A stretch of DNA of 41,650 nt from Lactifluus volemus (Eukaryota; Basidiomycota; Agaricomycetes; Russulales; Russulaceae). Both the position numbers and the translations under genes were made by a program. Where the stretch lies: contig WTXI01000312.1 of assembly GCA_022376515.1 (NCBI GenBank), forward strand, positions 1-41,650, read 5' to 3'. Under the pieces are notes generated by a model. That model had not been told where the DNA came from, searched no databases, and was given only the letters and a program-made list of their open reading frames with translations. Shown here piece by piece: positions 17,966-26,808 of this stretch; within the stretch, counting starts at the first letter, position 1, and the number at the start of each line of letters is the position of its first letter.

Positions 17966-19396
17966 ATGCAGACTATGCCCCATTTCACCTCACTTCGAGA
18001 GGCTCGCCAGCGACTTCGAGAGTCCAGTCAGACGTTCCAATCTGGCACAGCGTCTTCTGTGTATCCGCTGTCTTCATCCACTATTTCTGGCACCGAGTCA
18101 CCTTCCTCACCGCGTTCCATCGTCGACTCCTTCCAGGACAATCATATCTCGTCCATTGACCCAGATGAACCATATGACGAGTATCAGGTGTTTCGCACAG
18201 ATGACGTTTCGTATCGGCTTCGTCTTCTGCTCAGCAACAACTATTTTTTACCGCCTGCCCACTCCAAGCCATCCCCCTCCGATTTTGCGTCTCCCGTCGC
18301 GGCGTCTTCCAAGAAGCCGGCGAAGTCTGTTGGCCCAGCCTTTTTGGATATCTTTCGTGTGGGGAAGACGTGTCCGAAGCCAAACTCGCCGACTGGTCAC
18401 ATCACTCAAGTTGGCCCACCGAGGCTCAGGACTACTGCAGATTCGACTATTGCATCATCGCGGACGCCAAAATCTCATGCGGACCCAGTCCCACGTGGCC
18501 CCGTTACCCCTACCTTAGCCGGACATGCTTCACGAGTGGCTGTAGTCCGCGAGAAGGTCGACGACTTGGCGTTGGCTGCAGCGCAGGCTGAGCAAGAGCT
18601 CAAGATGCGAGTTGATCCGAAACAACAAGGCACCGAGCACATCAACGACTATATCGATCCAACGGATGCCGTTGATCTTCCGCCGCCCTCTGAAAATTCG
18701 TCGTTTGCATTCCAAGCATCGGCACTGCGAGGTTTGGGAGTTGAAAGTTCCCTTGGTGCTGCGGTGCTTGCAGAGCGTTTGCCTCCCGGTAGCCCTGGTC
18801 TCTGGTCTCTAGACCCAGATGAAGAGGCGTGGCGCAAGGCACTGTTAAAGGAGGCCGTGGATCATTCTCTTAACAACACCCCCTCCCATTCGTTTCACAC
18901 ATCATCCCACGCGACAATGTCTTCTTCGGGAAGTATGGGGCCGTCTTTTGCTCTGTCTAGTTCGAGTCCGGGCACAAGGACATCGACTCCGAGCGTGAAA
19001 CGGAACCTGGGCCAGCGTATCATGGAACTTCTGGAGGAGCAGCACGAAGAAGTCATACTCCAGTCCTCAACCGTTTCTCCTGGGGAGGTACTGTCTATCC
19101 CAGAGTCACAACCGCGAGGACGAATAGTCTCAACAGCGTCGCACGCCAGTCAACCCCCTCTTCGTGCTGAGACTCCGGCCGAACTGCAAACCGCGCTTCC
19201 ACCTCCACCCCGAACCCCTGCAAAACTTCCGCGTTCTGCTACATCGTCAGAATCGCAGGATCACTCGCATCGAGCAAGCCAGGTCTCCACATCTACGCTC
19301 CGAAAGACGACGTTGTCACCTATGCTGCCGCTACCCCAACCTCGACCACAATGGCAGCATCGTTGTCATTATTGCCGTTGGACCCACTTTGCATGA
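17966..19396 (+). CDS. Ser/Pro-rich protein of fungal type, probably the captured N-terminal part of a host gene
   Basis: From the first in-frame ATG (17966) the frame runs 476 residues. It is low in complexity but carries ordered stretches: SLREARQRLRESSQTF, a DPDEPYDEYQVFRTDDVSYRLRLLLSNNYFLPP block near residues 70-100, REKVDDLALAAAQAEQELKMR (coiled) and DPDEEAWRKALLKEAVDHSL. This has the look of a conserved but uncharacterised Agaricomycete protein; I cannot name it. The last 20 residues after a change near 19310 look like a shifted frame, so the 3' end is probably cut or frameshifted. It lies inside the TA-flanked element, which suggests gene capture. Function unknown. Confidence 0.5.
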   Translation: MQTMPHFTSLREARQRLRESSQTFQSGTASSVYPLSSSTISGTESPSSPRSIVDSFQDNHISSIDPDEPYDEYQVFRTDDVSYRLRLLLSNNYFLPPAHSKPSPSDFASPVAASSKKPAKSVGPAFLDIFRVGKTCPKPNSPTGHITQVGPPRLRTTADSTIASSRTPKSHADPVPRGPVTPTLAGHASRVAVVREKVDDLALAAAQAEQELKMRVDPKQQGTEHINDYIDPTDAVDLPPPSENSSFAFQASALRGLGVESSLGAAVLAERLPPGSPGLWSLDPDEEAWRKALLKEAVDHSLNNTPSHSFHTSSHATMSSSGSMGPSFALSSSSPGTRTSTPSVKRNLGQRIMELLEEQHEEVILQSSTVSPGEVLSIPESQPRGRIVSTASHASQPPLRAETPAELQTALPPPPRTPAKLPRSATSSESQDHSHRASQVSTSTLRKTTLSPMLPLPQPRPQWQHRCHYCRWTHFA

Positions 19397-19434
19397 GCAG
19401 TGAGCATGTAATACATACTTGTTTGTAGTTTGTA

Positions 19435-19515
19435 AGCTACTGTGGTGAAATGGTACATGCTGAGCGCTGAGTGCTGAGTGATCGTCGTAAGCTTGAGAGT
19501 TCGAATCCTGAGATA
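19435..19515 (+). other. tRNA-like promoter boxes (possible SINE relic)
   Basis: TGTGGTGAAATGGTACATG resembles a tRNA A box and GAGAGTTCGAATCCTGAG a B box, about 55 bp apart. The stems do not fold into a convincing cloverleaf. A related pair lies on the minus strand at 23949-24034. Confidence 0.3.
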
Positions 19516-19724
19516 GCCAACTTCTGTCCTTGTAAGAGCTGATTATGTGAGTGAATGTGAGAAATTCTTACTTGAGCAAGATCAAAATAAGTTATGTCTT
19601 TCCCTTATCATTTCATGGGTTTAGGATATAGCTCGCAAATTAAGCTTAAATCCGAGTTTTTAATATTTAATAATTTATAAAAAGGGATTAGAAGGGATTG
19701 CAAGGGATTGTAATAACTTTGTTA

Positions 19725-19765
19725 GTCATCATCAGCAAAATGTCCAAGCAGCTTATTTCTACTTA
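19725..19765 (+). repeat. Inner inverted repeat, left arm
   Basis: Contains CATCAGCAAAATGTCC and AGCAGCTTA, matched in reverse complement at about 23025-23060 with one mismatch. Together with the TTAAG-rich arrays just inside both arms this delimits about 3.3 kb that may be a separate transposon. Confidence 0.6.
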
Positions 19766-20010
19766 AGCTCACTTAAAAAGTTTTTTAAGTACTCCTAAGT
19801 ACTTTAAGTACTTTAAGCACTTTAAGTCATTTTAAGACAAGTCGGCCTCCAGGAATTTGCTTATTTTCACTTATTTTCGCTTATTTTCGCTTATTTTCTT
19901 TTTTTTTTTACTTAAAATCAGGTTAATTTCAACATTTGAGTGAGTTTCAAGCATGTTTAAGTGAGATTTAAGCACTTTTAAGAACATTTTAAGCAAAATA
20001 TATTTGAGAT
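19766..20010. repeat. TTAAG/AAGTACTT-rich array, left
   Basis: Dense repeats of CTTAAG, TTTAAG, AAGTACTT and CTTATTTTCGC units, mirrored by a longer array at 22570-23030. No coding. Confidence 0.65.
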
Positions 20011-20099
20011 TACACTACAACATTAATAACTAGGACAAGGCTCATGGGAAACACAGGAGGCACAGGAAACATGGAAGCCGCAGGAGATGCAGGACAATC

Positions 20100-22345
20100 C
20101 ACTGCTTCCTTGCATTTCCCTACTAGCAACACACCCATTCATCTTTCCAGACTGGGTCATAGCGTCACAACACCAGTCCAGGACATGGACAGGGTCCAAA
20201 GGGTCCTCCCACCACAGCGTTGACATTGACGTTGATGTTGACATCCGATTCGAGCGGCTACACTGCAAGGTGAGAGCACCCTTCCAATTACTGGTCATGC
20301 GCATGGCATACTCACCATGGGGCAGACCAACCGGGAGCACTCCCATCCCCGAGACGGGTCGCCTCATACGCCGCGATCTCGAACTCGTGAACTCGATTGT
20401 AGAGGCGAAAAGAATAAGGGAGCAGTGCTAAAAAAAAAGCTATATCAGTACACTCGAGCACCCATTTAGAGGTTGCCACTCACGGTCATTGTCTGCTGCG
20501 TCATACAACTCAAAGCCTTCAAGCGAAAACCAATACCGCAGTTCGTACCACGGGCCGCGAATTACGTTGGCCAATGCAAGGAAACCACCTTCGTAAAGGA
20601 ACACAGCAAGGTACTTTGCCTTGAGCGCAGGCACTCGTACCACGTCTAGAGAACCAGCTAACATGCAGGGACTGAGTGTACGGATGAAGGTAAGGACTGT
20701 GGCTAATGCAGAAAGGCACGCGCCAATGCGAGAAAGTTTGCTGTTGCTGAAGGTGCAAAAAGTTTGCGCTGTCGAGGAGGGCCGCGACATCCACCATCAC
20801 CTTTTTTGCATCCGTGACAACTGCATCCATTCCAGTAGGTGCCGTCGGCCCATGGTTGAGGATAAGTGGGGCAAGTAGAAGTGGATATCTATTGAACAGG
20901 TCTAATGAGATAATCTGTGAATTGCATTCGCAGACGTGGATCACGCTCTGAAAGGCTTTCTTTGTTCCCAGCTGTGAAGGCGGCATGCTTCGTTAAGTCA
21001 TGGTTCGAGCAAGAATGCCAGGAAGGCTGGTTATCGAGCGGGGTCATGGACTGTCGCTGTGCATGTGACAATTCCGGGTCTTTTCCGTCGCTATCACCGT
21101 CGGGGTACTGGTCCACCTCTTCCTCCTCGTCATTGGATCGTTCCGGCGGACTATCAGCATGTGCGAGACTGGCAGTAACCAGCTCTGTGCAGCGTCACTC
21201 AAACGCATCTCATTCAACAGGTCACTTACGCTGAAGGTTTTTTACAATCTCGATCACGCCAGGATGTTCAGCACAAAACACCCCGTAAGCGTTGAATGAA
21301 GCGGCCTTCCAGAGAGAATTGTAAGCATCAGCCAACCGTTTAGACATGCTTCCAGATGAAAAAGCACACAAACAAACACAAAATATTTCGAAGACGGCGC
21401 AAAAAAAAAAAAAAAACACTGACTGACCTGGACAGTGAACAACGTAGCCACGCTTATCAAGGCGGTTTCGAAGTGCTCCTCGCCATCATCACAATCAGTA
21501 CTAGGCGGATCTACCTCGTAATCGTCGGAAATTCCAGAGCATTGAGACCAGGAACCCAACCAGAGTCGTACGGCATCGATCAGCATGCTATGAAGGGTCT
21601 TCATGGAGCGTCGGCCATCCCAGTTGTCCTCACAAACCATTGTAAGCTCGGTTGCGGGTGCCGCCGTCTGAGCAGATGCATGCGACGACATTCGCAGGCA
21701 GGTGACAAAGTCATAAAATGACAGGCGCGGGAAGCGCAGGAGGTGGTGGAGGCGGTGGAGGCGGCGGGGCAGGAGGCGGTGGGGCAGGAGGCAGAGGCGG
21801 AGGCGAAAAAAGCAGAAAAAAAGTCAGGACGCATTAGGTTTGGGCAGGGAGGTGACAACATACCGTCCGGTACAGCGCCTTGGTCCAGTAATAACCGCAT
21901 GACATCGAGATTTCCCTCCCTCAACGCGACGAGGGAGGTGCAGAACGCGTCGGCGCAGCAGCGTGACACCGTGGACCGCCCGGCAGTGCCAGTGGGTCCA
22001 GGACGTGCGCGATGTGGAGGCGAATGCGGCGGAGGCGGCGGAGGAGACGGAGGAGACGGAGGAGACAGAAGTGGCCCAGGAGGCCCAAGAGGAGGTGGTG
22101 CAGGCGGTGCAGGCGGCGGCGCAGGAGGAGGCAGCGGAGGCGGAGGCGGAACGGAAAAAGTCAGGCACGTTGGGGTGGGGCAGGCAGCATGACAACGTAC
22201 CGAAGAGGGTGTAGAAGACGCGGACGCAGGCAGCATGACGCCATGGACTGCCCGGCAGTGCCAGTGGGTCCAGGAGCCGCGCGATGTGGAAGTGGCGAAA
22301 GCGGTGGAGGCGGCGCGGAGGAAGAGAGAGAAAAGGCAGGGATGC
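20100..22345 (-). pseudogene. Multi-exon ankyrin-like gene relic carried between the inner inverted repeats
   Basis: Exon-like minus-strand pieces in order: PTGTAGRSTVSRCCADAF then LREGNLDVMRLLLDQGA (ankyrin-like, near 21990-21870); SMKTLHSMLIDAVRLWLGSW…DDYEVDPP…HFETALISVATLFTVQ (21620-21430) ending at a donor; MSKRLADAYNSLWKAASFNAYG (21350-21230); LFNRYPLLLAPLILNHGPTA…VDVAALLDSANFLHLQ (20910-20740); LDVVRVPALKAKYLAVFLYEGG…WYELRYWFSLEGFELYDAADNDR (20650-20490) and a downstream exon after an intron ending TTTTTTTTAG near 20430. A one-base shift near 20665, with no room for an intron, joins two frames, so it is probably dead. A partial duplicate of the first exon lies near 22270. The family is not identified. 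Confidence 0.5.
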
Positions 22346-22569
22346 TGAGACGTGTGGCGGGGCAAGACGGCGAGCAGTGGTGGCGACAACAGAGGCGAGA
22401 CAGCGACAGAGGGGGACAGAGGGAGGGATAGGCGCAGACAACGAGAGGCACGAAAATGATGAGGCAAACGAAAATCAACATCAAGCAAACAAGAGTAAAC
22501 AACCGATGCGGTGCACCGGAACGACTTAGCAAAAATTTCGTGACTTTGGCAAAAACTTCGCGACTTCAC

Positions 22570-23060
22570 AAAAATTTCAGTGTGCTTAGCTAATTATGTG
22601 ATAATTAAGCGACTTTAAGCGAATTTTAAGCAACTTTAAGCAACTGTACATGTTTAAGTAACAATTAAGCAAACACAATAACTAGTAACCAGTGAACCAA
22701 TTTTTTTAAGTGGTTTTAAGTGACAATTAAGCGACACCTGATAATCAAGCAACTGGTAAGTGCAGTAAGCAGTCAACGAGATGTTTTAAGTGCAATTAAG
22801 TACACAGACATGACACTTAAGCAGTTGATTAAAAATCACATGACCACTTTGCTTAAAAAATGGGCATCGCTTAACTTGCTTAATTGTGCTTAAATGACTT
22901 AATTGTCTTAAGCTTCGCTTAATGTACTTAAAACTACTTAAAAAACAATTTTAAGCAATTTTAAGTACATTTTAAGCATATTTTAAGCACATTTTAAGTA
23001 AAACATTTTAAGTGACTTTAAGTAACTTTAAGCTGCTCGGACATTTTGCTGATGATACAA
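22570..23060. repeat. TTAAG-rich array and inner inverted repeat, right arm
   Basis: Many TTTTAAGTG/ACTTAAAA units over about 450 bp, ending in the right arm at 23025-23060 (reverse complement of the 19725 arm). AT-rich, non-coding. Confidence 0.65.
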
Positions 23061-23246
23061 TACCTAGATAGTCTTAATAATCCCAAGATGATCTCAAAAA
23101 TCCCTAGATAACCTCAAAAATCCCTAGATGATGCAAAATGGCCGAAATAGAGGTGGGAGGTATTGTTCAAACAATTTTATTAACTGGATTATAAATGTGG
23201 ACAAGGGATTGCAATCCCTAGTAATCCCTAGCAATCCCTATTTTGG

Positions 23247-23261
23247 GAAGTTTTCGTGATG
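23247..23261 (-). repeat. Right terminal inverted repeat of the TA-flanked element
   Basis: Reverse complement reads CATCACGAAAACTTC; followed by TA, after which F-box C coding resumes. Confidence 0.65.
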
Positions 23262-23263
23262 TA

Positions 23264-23637
23264 CTCGATGACTTCCAGATAGACTTCTACCATGATCCCG
23301 AGCTTGTGTTTGACATCCCCCAAACGATTCGGTTGTTTGGCCACCTAAGTTGGTTCAGGCCATCCAGTTTAGGCTTGAATTTCAATCTGCCTTATTATGC
23401 CTCCATCCTTTTTCCCTCAAAGATAATGCCTCATTCCATGGGTGTTCGTGTGTGGAAAATCACGTGCAAAAGGTCGGATTGGCAACTCTCTTCTGTAGCA
23501 CAGATATGCAGCCAGATTCTCCATTTCCGCACTAGCGTGGAGTCACTCAACATTGGCTTCGGGCCTCACTCGGACCCCTTGGATTGGATCCACGAGAGAG
23601 ATTCCATTCTATGGTCCCAACTATTTCACTCGTTTAC
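23264..23637 (+). pseudogene. F-box/LRR copy C, piece 2
   Basis: Coding resumes exactly after the TA duplication with CTCGATGACTTCC, the same bases that follow the insertion point in paralogue B. It reads LDDFQIDFYHDPELVFDIPQTIRLFGHLSWF…AQICSQILHF…LWSQLFHSF, nearly identical to copy A, and is open until the TTTAC at 23633-23637 where a solo LTR enters. Confidence 0.85.
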
Positions 23638-23948
23638 TGGTGTCGAAAACGAGAGTGAAGACGCGGCAAATGAACACGCACGCGGGAGCGGAACGAGCGG
23701 GAGAGGCGGCGCAGAGCAAAAAGAATGTGGGACGTGTCCTTGATCCCCCAGTCTCGTATTTTGGTTACATAGGGTACAACATGGGTAACCCATGGGTATT
23801 TTTATACATACCCTGACCCCAACCCACGAAAACCCATACCCACAGCCACGGGTGGTGGGTTACCCGCATTTTTGGCTGCGGGTAACCCATTTACCCATAC
23901 CCATTGGGTAAGGGGTATGGGTTTGCTCACATAATCAACTCACGGTAA

Positions 23949-24034
23949 TTGCACACCTCGGGATTCGAACTCTCGACTCATGCACACATAAACTAGGTTC
24001 AAAGTAATCTTTACCATTACACCATCCAGGCTCA
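23949..24034 (-). other. tRNA-like sequence (SINE or tRNA relic)
   Basis: The minus strand reads GATGGTGTAATGGTAAAG (A box) and GAGAGTTCGAATCCCGAG (B box) about 45 bp apart. Stem pairing is poor, so it is called tRNA-derived and not a working tRNA gene. Confidence 0.45.
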
Positions 24035-24300
24035 TTATTTTTTTTCTCCATAGCCCTTCTTAACCTGCTTGCTTGCCTCAGTCTGCACTTTGTCGACATG
24101 TTGAACTCTCGCGCTTTGCCTTGTCATCCCCTCACTTCGCTTCCCTCTCTGTCGCCGTGCCCGTGCCCACTGTATATTCTTTGCCTCTGCCTCTGCCATC
24201 ACCTTCCCTTCTCTTGCGCGTTCTCCGTTGCCATCATCGCCAGCCCTCTGTCATCGCTTCGTCTCGCGTCCTCGTGGCCTTTGTGTTGCTCTCGCTGCCA

Positions 24301-24486
24301 CGGTCGTCCCGCCCTCGGTCGGTGTCATCATCGCGACACCCCCCTCACCGCTACCACTGCCGCGGTCGTCCCGCCCTCGGTCGGTGTCATCATCGCGACA
24401 CCCCCCTCACCGCTACCACTGCCGCGGTCGTCCCGCCCTCGGTCGGTGTCATCATCGCGACACCCCCCTCGCCGCTACCACTGCCG
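24301..24486 (+). repeat. Three tandem copies of a 62-bp unit
   Basis: Units start CGGTCGTCCCGCCC at 24301, 24363 and 24425; the third differs by one base. Unit length is not a multiple of three, so the open frames crossing it are not likely protein repeats. Confidence 0.85.
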
Positions 24487-25070
24487 TGGCCTGTTAGCTT
24501 GGTCCATTGGTTTGTCATGATTCTTTTTTTTGACTTTTCACAACTAATCTTTCTTTACTCTCTTGTTTCCTATTCCTCTCCTGCATCTCTTTCGAGGGAC
24601 GTCCCACCCGTAGACAGTCTATTGGCGTCACGGTTGCTCGGGCGTCGCTGTTGCGACCGTCCGAGCGCCTGACACCTGTGGCTTGTGCTATGGTGTGCGC
24701 GGTTCCCCTCCTGTGCCGCCCCTGCCATCTCCCCCCTCGCCGCCGTTCCAACGCGGCCGTTGCTGTGCCGCCGCCGCCGTTCCCGACGCGGTCGTTGCTG
24801 CCCACGCAGCGTTTGCCGTCCCACTGCCGCTGTTCCCGACGTGGCCGTTGCTATCCACGCGCGGTTGCTGACCCCCCGCTGCTGTTCCCGACGCAGCGGT
24901 TACTGTCCCGACGCCGCCACCGCCTCGATGCGCTGTTCCGACGCCGCCACTGTTCCCGACACCACCCATACCACGTTGCGCATGCCTGCGGCCTGCCCCG
25001 CCCCCACCGCCACAGCCCCTCTACCGCCCCACCCGCAAGTTTGGTACGGGTCCCGCACCTACGGGTACGG
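24487..25070. other. CG-rich low-complexity interior of the hAT-like element
   Basis: Repeated CCGCCGTTCC, GCTGTTCCCGACG-like words give long open frames in several phases on both strands; none resembles a protein family. Confidence 0.5.
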
Positions 25071-25500
25071 GTTGGGTCAGGGTCTGGAAATAGAGACCCT
25101 GACCCATACCCATGAGACCCTTACCCACCAAACCCCGGGGTTTACCCTACCCGTGTTGCACCCTATTTTGGTATTTAACTAGTCTAGTGTGTGTGCTACG
25201 GACTGAATGGATTTAGTGCCAAGACGGCCGCTCGATCTTAGTGTGCACGAGGCGGGGCATTGCCATGTGCTCGGGTGAACTAACTATGCTAAGGTAAAAG
25301 GGAATTTGTCTGTGGAAAGTGAATGGTATCGTAATGGGCGGCTGTGGGCGCCCGCCCCCAACGAGGAGCAGGCGTTGTCCACGCCGGCGGGCCCTCAGGG
25401 AGCCGCGGGCGTTGGCAATCCCGTCTCAGGGTCCCAGCGCACGCTGCACGCCGTTCTCGGCTGTCAGCCCCTCTTCGTGCCCGATTCGATTTCCCCAACA

Positions 25501-25731
25501 TTTACCTCTGTCCACAGTCTGGACATACATGCCCCGCTAGAGCCGTTCATCGCAGCTGCGTTGCAGGGGCTCACGGAAGAATCTGCCGCCAAAGTATTCC
25601 CCTCACTACACAGCCTTTCCATTGTCGGGAAGACGTCAGATGAGACTGTGCAAGAAGGGATACAATCATTTGTCGCAGCTCGCCAGTACTCTTCTCATCC
25701 TGTGGCTATCTTTTTCCGCGAAGTCGATTGA
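25501..25731 (+). pseudogene. F-box/LRR copy C, piece 3 (C-terminus and stop)
   Basis: It begins with TTTAC, the target duplicate, and reads TSVHSLDIHAPLEPFIAAALQGLT…SLHSLSIVGKTSDE…SFVAARQYSSHP to a TGA at 25729-25731, matching copy A residue for residue with few changes. No stop or frameshift is seen, so only the two insertions break copy C. Confidence 0.85.
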
Positions 25732-26808
25732 AGACATCGTCATGGTAGGTCGCCGCTGTGGTTGAAACCACCCTCATTTTCTCCTTTCCACTCGTTCCTT
25801 TTCCTCCTTCCATTATTTGGCCTCATCCCGTTATTTTGGTTGATCTGACAGCGATCCCGGACTGCAGGTATATCGTATCACCAACCCCGTGCCCTATGTC
25901 CCACCTTCTACTCCGCAACGTCCCTCTCAGCTACGACCACCTTTTATGCCTCGGCTCAGTGCTACGTTACACTGGCACGTGTCCCCTTGATTCCCTAATA
26001 GCGTGCCTGTTTCTCCCCGTCGTGGATTCCTGTGTCGTAACTACTACATCGTGATAGTCTCGTGCCCCCCCCTTCATTTGACTACCTCATTTTTCATTCC
26101 TTACCAACGGTTTGAAATGCAGTCTTTATTTCCGCTACGTCACGGTTGACGCCATTATCTTTACTTTTGTATGACTGCGCCACTATCTACACCAACCACC
26201 CCACTAGTGGGTACGGATTTGAAATGTCTTGAGAGTTGCAGAACAAAGAACGCGTCCAAGTCAGCGCAGGCCACACCGCCAAGAACCCCAAAAAATAAAG
26301 TAAGAGAAAACTAATGAACGGTCATGCGTTGTGTGTTATGTGGAATACTCCCGGGCGAGTGCTCCAAACGAAGGACAATGAATGTCAGTTCTGTGATAAA
26401 AAAAAGAGTTGGCTCTTAAGGGAGAGATAGACTCGGAAATGCTACATACTGTCCTCATCTTCCTGCCAATTCCGTATTGGTATTTCGTTGCACTGTACGT
26501 AGAGGGGGTTAGGACATGGGCTCACGTTGCATCGCGTTCCGGGCCCTCCTCTAGTGCCAGCTCCTCGCTCGCGGTAAGCTCGCGTAGTTCCGCGCTCTGC
26601 TTCCACGCGTGATATGTCTGTGATTATTATAATAATAAGTGCTTTAGGCGCAAGTCAACTGAAGTCTCAATCGCGACCGTGACCTCAACGTGACCGTCGG
26701 TGATTGCCGCGGTGTTGACTCTCCGGCCGGGCAGAGTCGGAGCACGTTCCGGCTCAGCAACTGAATAACTTACTGGCACCCGCCAGCCAATCATTTGCTT
26801 TGATGCAA
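25732..26808. other. Spacer between C and D, duplicate of 586-2101
   Basis: Similar to the A-B spacer in blocks (for example 25810-26250 with 660-1110, and 26400-26800 with 1720-2100), shorter by several deletions. It contains the antisense NAT9-like scrap and no other gene. A small TAATAATAAT stretch at 26625 is an insertion relative to the other copy. Confidence 0.65.
26540..26612 (-). pseudogene. NAT9-like scrap upstream of F-box D
   Basis: The minus frame reads WKQSAELRELTASEELALEEGPERDAT and reaches a GTGAGC that could be a donor site. Compare WMQSAELRELTASEELT at 1820-1925. Too short to function. Confidence 0.45.

Larger units (their letters stand above)
8509..23261. mobile_element. 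Large TA-flanked inverted-repeat element interrupting F-box C, carrying gene fragments
   Basis: The ends are imperfect inverted repeats, CATCGTGGAAACTTC at 8509 and GAAGTTTTCGTGATG at 23261, with TA on both sides (8507-8508, 23262-23263). Intact paralogues show one CTCTACTCGATG at this place, so removing 8509-23261 plus one TA restores the target site. Without the nested retrotransposon (7852 bp plus one 5-bp target copy) the element is about 6.9 kb. It holds GGGATT-rich subterminal repeats, a captured plus-strand coding region (17183-19396), TTAAG-rich arrays and a minus-strand ankyrin-like relic. No transposase is recognised. The TA target suggests Tc1/mariner-like integration, but the superfamily is not proven. 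It could also be two adjacent elements, because a second inverted-repeat pair lies at about 19725 and 23060. Confidence 0.7.
23766..25164. mobile_element. Non-autonomous hAT-like element nested in the solo LTR
   Basis: The 8-bp sequence ATTTTGGT flanks it at 23758-23765 and 25165-25172, the duplication size of hAT elements. Ends are imperfect inverted repeats: AGGGTACAACATGGGTA at 23771 versus AGGGTGCAACACGGGTA in reverse complement from 25164; the left end has five extra bases. Subterminal ACCC/GGGT words are dense. The 1.4-kb interior has no hAT transposase; it holds a tRNA-like piece, a 62-bp tandem repeat and CG-rich low-complexity sequence. Confidence 0.68.
23638..25500. mobile_element. 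Solo LTR interrupting F-box C, itself split by a hAT-like element
   Basis: The insertion starts TGGTGTCG and ends CCCAACA (TG...CA) and is flanked by TTTAC on both sides (23633-23637 and 25501-25505). Subtracting the nested hAT-like element and its target copy leaves about 456 bp (23638-23765 plus 25173-25500), a normal LTR length. No retroviral coding sequence is inside, so this is best read as a solo LTR left by recombination. It is not visibly similar to the 452-bp LTR of the gypsy element, so it comes from a different family. Confidence 0.7.

Noticed and set aside
22012..22431. Arg/Gly-rich frames on the plus strand
   Set aside because: Translations of GGCGGAGG repeats; the minus strand carries the exon-like ankyrin pieces.
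23949..24034. Functional tRNA gene
   Set aside because: A and B boxes are good, but acceptor and T-stem pairing is poor, so only a tRNA-like relic is reported.
24073..25182. Several 100-200 codon Pro/Arg/Ser frames in the hAT-like element
   Set aside because: Produced by GC-rich tandem repeats, present in several phases; no hAT transposase motif.
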